64,000 nt of DNA from Niallia sp. XMNu-256 (GCF_036670015.1 NZ_CP137636.1:2830501-2894500); one strand, 5' to 3'; numbered from the stretch's first letter, positions 54,623 to 63,941 are shown. The notes: generated by a model from the letters alone, not told the origin. Made by a program: numbers and translations.

Positions 54623-55186
54623 ATGGAATATGTTGACCCCATTAAGGATGTTGAACAAATCCATGCCATAAAGTTAATTTTGCAGAAACAATCGTATCGG
54701 GATTTACTTCTTTTTAGTCTAGGTATTAATACAGGCATAAGTCTTAATCAGCTACTTTTTTTAAAAGTAGAGAATGTATGGACTGGTGAAGAAATGAAAG
54801 AGTTTTTAGTATTAACGAAGGATAAAAATGGAGATAATCAAGAGTTCTATTTAAATCGTCAAGTAGAAAAAGTGTTAAAAAGTTACCTAGCTTTTTCTGA
54901 ATTAGGTCATTCCGATTATTTATTTAAATCTAAAAAAAATAATCACCCCATTACCCGACAACAAGCTTATCGAATTATTAATCAAGCGGCAAAATTAGCG
55001 GGAATCACTGGAAAGATTGGCACACACACCTTGAGAAAAACATTCGGCTACCATGCATATCGGAAAGGAATTGCTATTTCGATTATTATGGATATTTTAC
55101 ATCACCAATCACCAGCTGAAACGTTACGTTATATTGGAATTGACAAGAATGAACAACATTTGATTAGAGTTGATGTTAATTTATAA
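54623..55186 (+). CDS. catalytic-domain-only tyrosine recombinase, lacking Arg I
   Basis: ATG 54623 follows TTAGGAGG; 187 residues, only the catalytic domain, with no core-binding N-terminal domain. HTLRKTFGYHAYRKG gives H135 and R138, MDILHHQSPAETLRYIG gives H160/H161 and the nucleophile-position Y170, and TKDKNG the beta-hairpin lysine. The first catalytic arginine, expected in a TGLRISEL-like segment, is replaced (NTGISLNQLLFL). B. subtilis YoeC is of similar size. It may be an inactive or regulatory relative. No phage genes surround it. Confidence 0.78.
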   Translation: MEYVDPIKDVEQIHAIKLILQKQSYRDLLLFSLGINTGISLNQLLFLKVENVWTGEEMKEFLVLTKDKNGDNQEFYLNRQVEKVLKSYLAFSELGHSDYLFKSKKNNHPITRQQAYRIINQAAKLAGITGKIGTHTLRKTFGYHAYRKGIAISIIMDILHHQSPAETLRYIGIDKNEQHLIRVDVNL

Positions 55187-55187
55187 T

Positions 55188-55220
55188 AAAACCTCCCATG
55201 CGGGATGCACAGGAGGTTCT
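55188..55220. terminator. hairpin between convergent genes
   Basis: AAAACCTCC pairs with GGAGGTTCT around CATGCGGGATGCACA. The T-run is weak. Confidence 0.5.
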
Positions 55221-55231
55221 TATAGGGGGCT

Positions 55232-55912
55232 TTAATTCTCATCAATCGAATCGGTAATATCCACATTCGTAAAATCATTAACATAATCCTCGATTACTTG
55301 AACATAAAGCGTTTGTTTGTTTTTCATAAATTTAAATAATCCATTATTGAAATCCGTGCCTTGCTCTTTAAAGAAGATCCCCTCATATTCTGCTGCTTTT
55401 GAATGAGTAAACTGTAAACGGTATTGTTCCTTTTCTTTTACTAAGTAAGCGCGGCAGCCTTTTTCAAAATGACCTTCTTGATTTCTAACAGAACGTGAAA
55501 CCGAGATAATGTGTAGATCAACAAATGGAATTTCTTGCAGTAATGTGTTAATAATGGAACCTTTTGTCATCTGTTCCCAGCGACTTTGCGCAGTTTGGCC
55601 GAGTACGATTTGTGTAATATGTTTTTCTCTAGCGACTTCAGCAATTACTTTTGAAACAGGACGTTTTTCGTTCTCTTTAATAATGAACTCTTCCACATTA
55701 TGTTGTTGGGCTAATTCTTTCCAACTACTAATGTAGAAAGATTTCTCTGCATCCATTTCATCAAAAGGCATTGGATCAATGGTTAAGATATACAGTGGAC
55801 AATCCAGCATACTGGCTATTTTACAACCACGTTTAATTAATCGTTCACCATTTGGTCCATAGTACACACAGACGAGGATGCTTTCGTCCATACGACCTTT
55901 TACTTTTTTCAT
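55232..55912 (-). CDS. universal-stress-type protein related to the KdpD Usp domain
   Basis: A 226-residue soluble protein. SILVCVYYGPNGERLIKRGC and the segment RPVSKVIAEVAREKHITQIVLGQTAQSRWEQ resemble the Usp domain of KdpD sensor kinases, but there is no kinase part. A C-terminal extension of about 70 residues has no match I know. KdpD Usp domains bind cyclic di-AMP in some Firmicutes; whether this one does is open. It lies next to the Mrp antiporter operon, divergently transcribed. Confidence 0.75.
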   Translation of the reverse strand: MKKVKGRMDESILVCVYYGPNGERLIKRGCKIASMLDCPLYILTIDPMPFDEMDAEKSFYISSWKELAQQHNVEEFIIKENEKRPVSKVIAEVAREKHITQIVLGQTAQSRWEQMTKGSIINTLLQEIPFVDLHIISVSRSVRNQEGHFEKGCRAYLVKEKEQYRLQFTHSKAAEYEGIFFKEQGTDFNNGLFKFMKNKQTLYVQVIEDYVNDFTNVDITDSIDEN

Positions 55913-56100
55913 TTTTTGTCACCTCATTAATATCTAATAGAGATTTACTCTATCAAGCTATGTATGACTATAACTTATGCCACTTTTTCAGTCAATGGTT
56001 TTGAAGATAATTTCATTTTAACTACAATCTTGGGAATACTTATAAAAACATTACTTTAAATGACCATTTGACAAACAATAAATTTAAAGGAGGGAACCGA

Positions 56101-58503
56101 ATGTCTTGGTTGCATATCATGATTTTCATCCCATTTGCGTTTGCCATCATTATTCCAGTACTTTACAAACTTACGATTAACAAATTCCACACCGGGTGGC
56201 TTGTCTTGCCGATCCCAATTTTGATATTTGGTTATTTATCAACCTATATTACCACTATTTCCAATGGAGAAGTCTTTTCATACACATTATCTTGGATTCC
56301 TTCGTTGGATATTAATTTTACAACCTATTTAGACGGTCTTTCGCTAATTTTTGGATTGATTATTACAGGGATTGGGGCACTCGTTGTCCTGTATTCGATT
56401 TATTATATGTCAAAAGAACGTGAGGCATTAAATAATTTCTATATATACCTATGTTTATTCATGGGTGCTATGCTCGGAGTTGTATTCTCTGATCATGTTC
56501 TAGTCCTTTATGTATTTTGGGAGTTAACAAGTATTTCATCCTTTTTACTAATTGCCTATTGGTTTCAACGGAAGCAATCTCGATATGGGGCACAAAAGGC
56601 ACTCCTTATTACCGTATTTGGTGGTCTAGTGATGTTAACAGGCTTTATTATGCTGTCAATGATCAGTGGGACATATAGTATCCGAGAAATGTTAACCTCA
56701 GTAGATTTACAACATCCATTATTTATTCCTGCGATGGTAACCATCCTTGTAGGTGCTTTTACTAAATCTGCTCAGTTTCCTTTTAGTATTTGGTTACCGG
56801 ATGCAATGGAAGCTCCTACCCCCATTAGTGCCTATCTTCATTCAGCAACAATGGTAAAGGCTGGGATTTATTTAGTCGCCCGCTTTACTCCCCTATTTGG
56901 TGGAAATGAAGTTTGGTTTTGGCTTGTGTCAGGGATTGGACTTATTACATTATTATACGGGTCGATTAATGCTGTAAAACAAACCGATTTAAAAGCGTTA
57001 CTCGCCTATTCAACCATTAGTCAACTTGGGTTAATTATGAGCCTATTAGGTGTAGGGTCTGCGGCTATGTATTTCGATAATGGTGAACAATCATCCCTTT
57101 ATGCAATAGCTATATTTGCGGCCATCTTTCATTTAATTAACCATTCGACCTTTAAGGGAACTCTTTTCATGGTGGTGGGAATTATTGACCACGAAACAGG
57201 GACACGGGACATTCGAAAACTGCGTGGCCTTGTCCAAGTGATGCCAATTACGTTCACACTTGCCTTAATCGGCAGCTTTTCGATGGCAGGCCTCCCGCCA
57301 TTCAATGGTTTCCTTAGTAAAGAGATGTTTTTCACTGCGATGTTAAACATTTCAAATCTGAATGTATTTAATATGGACACATTAGGATTGCTATTTCCAA
57401 TCATCGCTTGGGTTGCAAGCGTATTTACATTTATTTACTGTATGATTTTAGTGCTTAAACCTTTTACTGGGAACCATCGTTTAGCAAAATTGGATAAAAT
57501 TGCTCATGAACCACCGATTGGGATGTTGATTTCACCAATCATTTTAGCAGGTCTAGTGATCCTTATTTTCTTCTTCCCGAATCTATTAGGTAAGTATTTA
57601 ATTGCCCCTGCTTATTCTGCTATTCTGCCCGGTATTGGGGATAGCCAGATAAAAATCAGTGCTTGGCATGGATGGTTCGCTCCAGAATTAATGATGACCG
57701 TTGGCGTTGTCATTATTGGTTCGATAATGTATTACTTCTTGCGTAAATGGATTGGGATATACCGTTTCTACCCTCAAGTTATTACATTAAATAACCTATA
57801 TAATGAAGGACTTGATAAATCGGAATCCCTCTTTAGGAAGATAACAAATAAGTATATGAACGGATCACTTCGTACTTATTTAATATATATTTTAGTATTT
57901 ATCATCATTACCTTGATGAGCTCTAGTGTCCTTTTAAATGCACTTGTGTTTGATGCTTCAAAAGATGCACCGATTTCTTTTTATGAATGGGGCTTAATTA
58001 TAGCAGCCATACTAGCTGCCTTTACTGTTTTGTTTTCAAAATCAAGAATGGTCTCTTTAATTTCAGTCGGTACACTTGGCTATCTTGTTTCAATGTTCTT
58101 TGTGATATTCCGTGCTCCCGACTTAGCTTTGACCCAATTTGTTGTAGAAACGGTAACTACTGCTTTATTCCTACTCTGTTTCTACCACTTACCACGCTTT
58201 GGGAAATATTTAGGCTCGGTTCGATTTAAAGTCACAAATCTACTTGTATCGATTGGAGTTGGATTGACTGTTACACTCATTGCCCTTTCGGCAAACGGAT
58301 ATAAATTATTTGATTCGATTGGCAATTATTTTGAAAATGCATATGAGCTTGCTGGTGCCAAAAACATTGTTAATGCCATTTTAGTTGATTTCCGCGGCTT
58401 TGATACGTTGCTAGAAATCTCGGTATTGGCCATTGCAGGACTCGGAGTTTATACGTTAATTAAACTACCACTTTTAAGGAGGGATAAGAATGAAACCAAA
58501 TGA
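56101..58503 (+). CDS. mrpA: Na+/H+ antiporter subunit A
   Basis: ATG 56101 follows AAAGGAGGG; 800 residues, the usual MrpA length. It combines a complex I NuoL-like part (WELTSISSFLLIAYWF; KSAQFPFSIWLPDAMEAPTP; HSATMVKAGIYL) with a C-terminal MrpB-like extension (APDLALTQFVVETVTT). The conserved lysines and glutamate of the proton path (the WE of YVFWELTS, and K of TKSAQ) are present. First gene of a complete mrpABCDEFG operon for Na+ extrusion and alkaline pH tolerance. Its end overlaps mrpB by 14 bases. Confidence 0.96.
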   Translation: MSWLHIMIFIPFAFAIIIPVLYKLTINKFHTGWLVLPIPILIFGYLSTYITTISNGEVFSYTLSWIPSLDINFTTYLDGLSLIFGLIITGIGALVVLYSIYYMSKEREALNNFYIYLCLFMGAMLGVVFSDHVLVLYVFWELTSISSFLLIAYWFQRKQSRYGAQKALLITVFGGLVMLTGFIMLSMISGTYSIREMLTSVDLQHPLFIPAMVTILVGAFTKSAQFPFSIWLPDAMEAPTPISAYLHSATMVKAGIYLVARFTPLFGGNEVWFWLVSGIGLITLLYGSINAVKQTDLKALLAYSTISQLGLIMSLLGVGSAAMYFDNGEQSSLYAIAIFAAIFHLINHSTFKGTLFMVVGIIDHETGTRDIRKLRGLVQVMPITFTLALIGSFSMAGLPPFNGFLSKEMFFTAMLNISNLNVFNMDTLGLLFPIIAWVASVFTFIYCMILVLKPFTGNHRLAKLDKIAHEPPIGMLISPIILAGLVILIFFFPNLLGKYLIAPAYSAILPGIGDSQIKISAWHGWFAPELMMTVGVVIIGSIMYYFLRKWIGIYRFYPQVITLNNLYNEGLDKSESLFRKITNKYMNGSLRTYLIYILVFIIITLMSSSVLLNALVFDASKDAPISFYEWGLIIAAILAAFTVLFSKSRMVSLISVGTLGYLVSMFFVIFRAPDLALTQFVVETVTTALFLLCFYHLPRFGKYLGSVRFKVTNLLVSIGVGLTVTLIALSANGYKLFDSIGNYFENAYELAGAKNIVNAILVDFRGFDTLLEISVLAIAGLGVYTLIKLPLLRRDKNETK

Positions 58504-58915
58504 TGTTATCTTGCATATGGTTGTCAAAGTGGCAGCCGTGATCATCTTTACTTTTGCGGTTTATTTATTTTACGGGGGCCATCATAATCCTGGTGGGGGA
58601 TTCATCGGGGGCCTAACGGCGGCTTCTGGGATAACTCTTTTATTTCTAGCTTTTGATATTGAAACAATTAAAAATAATATTCCTTTTGATTTTAAAAATG
58701 TGGCAGCTCTTGGTGTCTTGATCGCGATCTTAACGGGGGTGGGAAGTTTTTTGTTTGATGCACCTTTTTTAAGCCAAACCTTTGGGTATTTTAACATCCC
58801 AATTTTTGGAGAAACCGAGCTTGCAACTGCTCTTATTTTTGATACAGGTGTTGCATTAGCCGTTATTGGTACGGCCGTTACCATTATTCTATCAATAAGT
58901 GATGATCGCCCATGA
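58490..58915 (+). CDS. mrpB: Na+/H+ antiporter subunit B
   Basis: A 141-residue protein with four helices. FYGGHHNPGGGFIGGLTAAS is the MrpB signature. ATG 58490, after GGAGGGAT inside mrpA, and the stop overlaps mrpC by ATGA. It is part of the hetero-oligomeric Mrp complex. Confidence 0.95.
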   Translation: MKPNDVILHMVVKVAAVIIFTFAVYLFYGGHHNPGGGFIGGLTAASGITLLFLAFDIETIKNNIPFDFKNVAALGVLIAILTGVGSFLFDAPFLSQTFGYFNIPIFGETELATALIFDTGVALAVIGTAVTIILSISDDRP

Positions 58916-59253
58916 TGGAAACGGTAATGTCGATTGTTGTTGGATTGTTTTTTACGATTGGAACATACTTAATCTTATCAAAAAATTTATTGCGAATAAT
59001 TTTCGGCTCTTCGATTATTAGCCATGGGATTAATTTGCTTATTTTGACAATGGGTGGCCTCAAAACAGGCGGACCCCCATTGTTAAGCGAAAAAATTCAC
59101 ATCTTTACAGATGGCCTGCCACAGGCATTAATTTTAACCGCGATTGTGATTAACTTTGCCGTAACAGCCTTTTTATTAGTTCTAAGTTACAAAATTTATA
59201 AGGTATATGGCACAGATGATTTGGAACTATTAAGGGGAAATGAAGATGAATAA
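58912..59253 (+). CDS. mrpC: Na+/H+ antiporter subunit C
   Basis: A 113-residue NuoK-like protein with three helices: FFTIGTYLILSKNLLRIIFG, GINLLILTMGGLKTGGPPLL and PQALILTAIVINFAVTAFLL. The family's conserved TAIVI segment is present. The start overlaps mrpB and the end overlaps mrpD. Confidence 0.95.
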   Translation: MMETVMSIVVGLFFTIGTYLILSKNLLRIIFGSSIISHGINLLILTMGGLKTGGPPLLSEKIHIFTDGLPQALILTAIVINFAVTAFLLVLSYKIYKVYGTDDLELLRGNEDE

Positions 59254-60736
59254 TTTAGTATTAATGCCGATATTGATTCCTTTGACAGTTGGCATGGTTT
59301 TAATTTTATTTCGGAAGAACATCATACTGCAAAGAGTTCTAAGTAGTTTAACCTTTGTTGCAACTGGGATTGTTTCTATCTTTTTAATGGAACAAATCAG
59401 ATCCGAAGGTGCACAAACTCTTGCTCTAGGGGGTTGGCAGGCACCATACGGGATTGTCATGGTAGCTGATATGTTTTCTGCCCTATTATTATTAACGAGT
59501 AGTTTTGTCTCACTCTGTTGTTTGCTTTATGCTTTTAATACAATTGGTCGAGAGCGTGAGTTGTTTTATTTCTATCCACTATTTTTATTTTTGATTACAG
59601 GTGTAAATGGCTCTTTTATAACCGGGGATCTTTTCAATCTGTATGTTTGCTTTGAATTAATGTTATTGGCTTCCTATGTATTAATTACACTTGGGGGCAG
59701 CAAAATTCAGTTACGGGAATCGATTAAATATGTACTTGTTAACGTTGTTTCATCATTCTTTTTCCTAGTTGCCATCGCTTATCTGTACTCGATTACAGGA
59801 ACGTTAAATTTGGCACACCTCTCAGTCCGAATTGCTGAGGTGGGACAGAATGGTCTACTAACAACCGTTTCTTTACTCTTTTTAATCGTATTTGGAATTA
59901 AAGCTGGCCTTTTCTTATTCCAGTGGTTACCAGGATCCTATAGTGCCCCCCCAACAGCGATTGCAGCCATATTTGCGGCACTACTTACAAAAGTTGGGAT
60001 TTACGCGATTTTCCGGATGTTCACTCTCGTATTTTATCACGAACCCGAGATCACCCATTTGTTCATTGGAATTTTAGCGGCTTTAACAATGATTTTAGGT
60101 GCAATAGGAGCTGTTGCTTTTTGGGATATTAAGAAAATCCTTACCTATAATGTCATTATAGGGGCTGGATTAATGCTTGCTGGATTAGCCTCATTTACAT
60201 TTAATGGCTATCTAGGCTCCATTTATTATCTAATTCACGATATGATTATTAAAGCGCTGCTGTTTCTAATCGGTGGCACAGTAATTTCCCTTACAGGTAC
60301 AAGTAAATTAAAGGAGATCAGTGGGCTGATTCGTAATCATCCATATATAGGCTGGATGTTCTTTATCGGTGTACTCTCTATTTCAGGAATTCCACCTTTA
60401 AGTGGGTTTCTTGGCAAGGTCTTTATTACAAGGGGAACATTTGAAGCGGATTATTACTGGTTAGGTGCAGTAGGAATTATCACAAGTTTAATGGTTTTAT
60501 ATTCTGTTATGAAGATCTTTATGAATGTTTTTTGGGGCGAAACGACCATTAGCACGGATATGGAACAAGGAACAATAAAAGGGATTACATTCTCCCTCAT
60601 CCTATTGACGGTAGCAACAATTGTTCTTGGGGTTGGTGCAGAGGGAATAAATGAATATGTTCAACTTGCAGCTGAAGGTTTAGCTGATCCAAATATGTAT
60701 ATTCAAGCTGTTTTTGGTAATGAAATAACGCCGTAA
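59246..60736 (+). CDS. mrpD: Na+/H+ antiporter subunit D
   Basis: ATG 59246 (third codon of the longer frame) lies 8 bases after GGGG; 496 residues. NuoN/NuoM-like with about 14 helices: FNLYVCFELMLLASYVLI has the conserved Glu, LPGSYSAPPTAIAAIFAALL and TKVGIYAIFRM the lysine helices. It is a candidate ion-translocating subunit. It overlaps mrpC by 8 bases. Confidence 0.95.
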   Translation: MNNLVLMPILIPLTVGMVLILFRKNIILQRVLSSLTFVATGIVSIFLMEQIRSEGAQTLALGGWQAPYGIVMVADMFSALLLLTSSFVSLCCLLYAFNTIGRERELFYFYPLFLFLITGVNGSFITGDLFNLYVCFELMLLASYVLITLGGSKIQLRESIKYVLVNVVSSFFFLVAIAYLYSITGTLNLAHLSVRIAEVGQNGLLTTVSLLFLIVFGIKAGLFLFQWLPGSYSAPPTAIAAIFAALLTKVGIYAIFRMFTLVFYHEPEITHLFIGILAALTMILGAIGAVAFWDIKKILTYNVIIGAGLMLAGLASFTFNGYLGSIYYLIHDMIIKALLFLIGGTVISLTGTSKLKEISGLIRNHPYIGWMFFIGVLSISGIPPLSGFLGKVFITRGTFEADYYWLGAVGIITSLMVLYSVMKIFMNVFWGETTISTDMEQGTIKGITFSLILLTVATIVLGVGAEGINEYVQLAAEGLADPNMYIQAVFGNEITP

Positions 60737-60763
60737 TATCTTTTTCGGAAAGGGGTGGATCAA

Positions 60764-61246
60764 TTGCCCATACAATTACTGATCAATCTATTAATTGCCT
60801 TTTTATGGATGTTCTTTCAAGATTCATGGCACTTTATATCCTTCTTAGGAGGATATTTAGTGGGACTCTTCATTTTGTTTAGTATGCGCCGCTTTTTCAA
60901 GGTACGTTTTTATTTAATCACGCTGTGGGCGGTCGTAAAACTATTGATTGTTTTCATTCGAGAACTAATCTCCTCTAGTGTACTGGTTGTTCGTCAAATC
61001 ATGAAGCCAAAATTAAATATTACGCCAGGTATTTTTAAAATGAATACAGAGCTTGAAACGGATACAGAAGTAGCTCTTCTTTCACTTTTATTAACATTAA
61101 CCCCTGGTTCAGTCGTTATGGAAGTAACACCGGATAGGAAAACATTATATATCCATGCATTGGATATTCCTGAATCAAGTGATGCAGTCATTAAATCGAC
61201 CAAGGTATTCGAAAAAGCCATAAAGGATGTGACACGCTATGTTTAA
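60764..61246 (+). CDS. mrpE: Na+/H+ antiporter subunit E
   Basis: TTG 60764 lies 8 bases after AAAGGGG, so it is preferred over GTG 60755; 160 residues. Two or three helices, then a cytoplasmic domain with LTPGSVVMEVTPDRKTLYIH, the MrpE signature. Its stop overlaps the mrpF start by 8 bases. Structural subunit of the complex. Confidence 0.93.
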   Translation: MPIQLLINLLIAFLWMFFQDSWHFISFLGGYLVGLFILFSMRRFFKVRFYLITLWAVVKLLIVFIRELISSSVLVVRQIMKPKLNITPGIFKMNTELETDTEVALLSLLLTLTPGSVVMEVTPDRKTLYIHALDIPESSDAVIKSTKVFEKAIKDVTRYV

Positions 61247-61520
61247 ACTAATCTTAATTACCTCTCTCGTCCTTTTAACTCTCGCAATCTTAGCCGGTAT
61301 ATACCGCGTCGTAAAAGGGCCTTCGACTGCAGATCGTGTCCAGGCATTAGACTTTATTGGAATTAATTTAATTGCTAGTACAGCAATATTTTCAATTATT
61401 CTCAATACACATGCTTTTTTAGATGTTATATTGCTATTAGGAATTCTGTCATTTGTTGGTACGATTGCATTTGCCAGATACGTTGAAAGAGGTGTCGTCA
61501 TTGAGCGTAACAGTAAGTGA
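61239..61520 (+). CDS. mrpF: Na+/H+ antiporter subunit F
   Basis: A 93-residue, three-helix protein: RVVKGPSTADRVQALDFIGI with the conserved acidic residue, then HAFLDVILLLGILSFVGTIA. ATG 61239 overlaps mrpE, and its end overlaps mrpG by 20 bases. In B. subtilis MrpF also affects bile-salt efflux. Confidence 0.95.
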   Translation: MFKLILITSLVLLTLAILAGIYRVVKGPSTADRVQALDFIGINLIASTAIFSIILNTHAFLDVILLLGILSFVGTIAFARYVERGVVIERNSK

Positions 61521-61878
61521 AGCTATTGCCGCTGTTTTAATTTTAATTGGTGCGATTTTTAGTTTCCTAAGTGCAATAGGACTGAATCGCCTCCCTGACG
61601 TTTATACACGATCACATGCAACATCAAAGAGTACTACTTTAGGTGTTCTATGTACACTAGTGGGAACGTTTGTATATTTTCTAATAACGGATGAATATAT
61701 AAGTATACGTTTAATACTTGGAATCTTTTTTGTGTTTTTAACAGCACCTGTGTCAGCTCACATGATTTGCCGGTCTGCCTATCGCTCTAATGTAGAACTA
61801 GCCTCAATTAATGTGCAAGACGAATTAAAGGAGTATTTGGAGCCTAACCCATCACGTTCTAAGCTAAGTGACTCCTAG
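61501..61878 (+). CDS. mrpG: Na+/H+ antiporter subunit G
   Basis: TTG 61501 follows AGAGGTG; 125 residues (124 in B. subtilis). GAIFSFLSAIGLNRLPDVYT and RSHATSKSTTLG are the MrpG signature; three helices, then a short hydrophilic tail. Last gene of the operon; a terminator follows at once. Confidence 0.94.
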   Translation: MSVTVSEAIAAVLILIGAIFSFLSAIGLNRLPDVYTRSHATSKSTTLGVLCTLVGTFVYFLITDEYISIRLILGIFFVFLTAPVSAHMICRSAYRSNVELASINVQDELKEYLEPNPSRSKLSDS

Positions 61879-61892
61879 CATTCTTCTATAAC

Positions 61893-61930
61893 AAAAAGCC
61901 GAGTTCTTTTTAAAGAGACCTCGGCTTTTT
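61893..61930 (+). terminator. mrp operon terminator
   Basis: AAAAAGCCGAG pairs with CTCGGCTTTTT around a 16-base loop. Confidence 0.88.
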
Positions 61931-62012
61931 ACGATATTCTCATTTTAGACAATCAATCATCGCCCTTTCTCATTTATACTTGCAAACAATTTTTAATTTT
62001 ATAAAATATAAA

Positions 62013-62111
62013 TTATTCCCCAACAGAATGTGGTTTTATCGTTTGAGTTAATACATGTTTCAATACAAAAGCATAAACACCTACAGTTGCTCCAATTAAT
62101 ACCGCTGTCAT
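62013..62111 (-). CDS. 32-residue membrane microprotein behind a Fur box
   Basis: A short frame starts at ATG 62111; GGTGG lies 6 bases upstream. The peptide, MTAVLIGATVGVYAFVLKHV then LTQTIKPHSVGE, has one membrane helix and a short tail. I know no named family. A strong Fur box 24 bases before the start and the absence of any other minus-strand gene here suggest an iron-repressed microprotein. The rest of 61931-62344 shows nothing I can name. Confidence 0.55.
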   Translation of the reverse strand: MTAVLIGATVGVYAFVLKHVLTQTIKPHSVGE

Positions 62112-62134
62112 ATTATACCACCATCCTCTTTTTT

Positions 62135-62153
62135 AATGATAATGACTATCATT
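62135..62153. promoter_or_regulatory. Fur box
   Basis: AATGATAATGACTATCATT is a 9-1-9 inverted repeat with one mismatched pair. Its core TGATAATGACTATCA matches the Bacillus Fur 7-1-7 motif TGATAATNATTATCA at all but one base. Confidence 0.78.
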
Positions 62154-62344
62154 TACATTAAAAATTTTACCATGATTGAAAATAATTTTCAATAGATGAT
62201 TAAATATTGTCACAATTTTGCCTTACCTCGTAGCCTACTTATCCTTTATTTACAGAATTTATTTATTTCTTCACAATGCGTTCCATTTTTCCTATAAAAA
62301 ATATGTTAAAATGAGGGATAATTGGACTAGTGTTGGGTTGAGAA

Positions 62345-62806
62345 ATGGAAGTGTCTATAATAAAACAGGTGACCGATATAATTAGTAGTACAATCGATTC
62401 AATTAAAGGTGTTTTTCCTTTTGGTCTTTTAATCGATGATTCCTATATACTTCAGCAACCATATACACAACAATCAATTGGAGTATTAATTGGAATGACA
62501 GGTGATCTTAGCGGCAGATTGATTATCGATGGAGATGAAACAGTCTTTACATCGATAGGAGAGGTTATGTTTGGCATGAAAGTAGAAGGTGAAATGCTGA
62601 AATCATTTGCTGGGGAACTTGGTAACATGATTGCTGGCACCTTATCAACAGCGATTGCTAGACATAAAATAGAAATGGATATTACTCCACCAACCGTTCT
62701 TGTTGGTGAAACAAAAATATATGGATTTGAAAAAGCATTTTGTTTACAAGTAATCATTCAAAATATAGGGAATTTGACGATTCTCCTGATGATTGAACAA
62801 CAATAG
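62345..62806 (+). CDS. cheX: CheX-type CheY-phosphate phosphatase
   Basis: A 153-residue protein of the CheC/CheX/FliY family. The phosphatase signature ExxN is E91/N94 in SFAGELGNMIAGTL; a single such site and the length fit CheX. It would remove phosphate from CheY in the cytoplasm. The ribosome binding site is weak (GTTGAGAA). It lies alone, far from flagellar genes; B. subtilis uses CheC and FliY instead. Confidence 0.8.
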   Translation: MEVSIIKQVTDIISSTIDSIKGVFPFGLLIDDSYILQQPYTQQSIGVLIGMTGDLSGRLIIDGDETVFTSIGEVMFGMKVEGEMLKSFAGELGNMIAGTLSTAIARHKIEMDITPPTVLVGETKIYGFEKAFCLQVIIQNIGNLTILLMIEQQ

Positions 62807-62892
62807 GATTCCCTCAACAAACAAAATGACTAAGTATTTATAGTTTTGCTTCTGAGACAACCCTATTGTTTTGCTTTTACTTTGAGTAATTT

Positions 62893-63798
62893 CTAAATGC
62901 CCATGGTCTTCATATCCCTAACAGGATTCCGACGACTCGGTAGTTGGACAATGATAAAGGATGCTACAATAAGCAGGGAGCCAAATAATTGTACCATGCT
63001 TAACTTTTCATGGTACATCAGTACACCCAATAACGTGGCAATTAATGGTTCGACCGTAGATAATATGGCCGCTTTGCTGCTATCTACCTTATTTAATCCC
63101 GATGTATATAGAAGAAATGCTACAACGGTCGGAATTAATCCTAATCCTGTACTATATAAAAGCGCTTGGGGATTTATAATTAATTCCCATTTATTCCAAA
63201 GTTGTGTGATGGGTACTAAAAAAATAATAGCAAATAGAAAGGTATAAAAGGTAATCGCAAAAGAATGATACGTCTTTAAAGCAAATTTGCTAAAAATACT
63301 ATATAAGGCATAAAAGAATCCTGACCCCAATCCAACAATGACCCCTAACGGTGTGATGACATCCAAACTACCACTACCAATTCCTGCAATTAATCCACAC
63401 CCCAAAATGGTACCAAAAACAGAGATGACTTTCTTCTTGTTCATCCCTTCTTTTAACAATAAATAAGATAAAATCGTGACAAATACAGGTGATGTATATA
63501 ACAGAATAACAGCCAGTGAGATATTCATCTCATTCATTGCTTTGAAGTAGCACCAATTAAAGAATACAATACTCACAATACCCGTACCAACAAAATAGAT
63601 CATATCTCGTGGCTTTTTAAGCGGTTGGATTGATCCTTTCCTCATCAACCCGATTAATAATAAAAAGATTGCAGCCCATCCAACTCGTAACGCAACAATC
63701 TCCATTTCTGAAAAACCAATAGTCGCTAGTTCTTTTACAAAAATAGCGATAAATCCCCAAAGTCCTGCTCCCAATAATATTTTAATGTAAGATCCCAT
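62893..63798 (-). CDS. EamA-family (DMT) transporter
   Basis: A 301-residue protein with ten helices in two EamA repeats: GAGLWGFIAIFVKELATIGF begins the first, and GVIVGLGSGFFYALYSIFSK the second. It ends after SKAAILSTVEPLIATLLGVL with a basic tail. Drug/metabolite exporters of this type have varied substrates, often amino acids; none is indicated here. It is intact, unlike the EamA gene at 46.8 kb. Convergent with cheX. Confidence 0.87.
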   Translation of the reverse strand: MGSYIKILLGAGLWGFIAIFVKELATIGFSEMEIVALRVGWAAIFLLLIGLMRKGSIQPLKKPRDMIYFVGTGIVSIVFFNWCYFKAMNEMNISLAVILLYTSPVFVTILSYLLLKEGMNKKKVISVFGTILGCGLIAGIGSGSLDVITPLGVIVGLGSGFFYALYSIFSKFALKTYHSFAITFYTFLFAIIFLVPITQLWNKWELIINPQALLYSTGLGLIPTVVAFLLYTSGLNKVDSSKAAILSTVEPLIATLLGVLMYHEKLSMVQLFGSLLIVASFIIVQLPSRRNPVRDMKTMGI

Positions 63799-63877
63799 TT
63801 TTTCTCATCTCCACGTTATTAATAATGGGTAAATTTTATCATATATATTTTAGTTGTAAAACAATGGAAATGACAAG

Positions 63878-63910
63878 AGGACAACAATTAAAAATTGTTG
63901 TCCTTTTTAT
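63878..63910. terminator. hairpin between minus-strand genes
   Basis: AGGACAACAAT and ATTGTTGTCCT form a perfect 11-bp stem around TAAAA, with TTTTTATT on the plus side. Confidence 0.7.
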
Positions 63911-63941
63911 TAAGAAATGAGATGTGTTTATCCCATCGTAC

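Noticed and set aside
54558-55186. Prophage or integrative element around the recombinase
   Set aside because: No phage structural, excision or replication genes and no tRNA flank it; neighbours are core genes.
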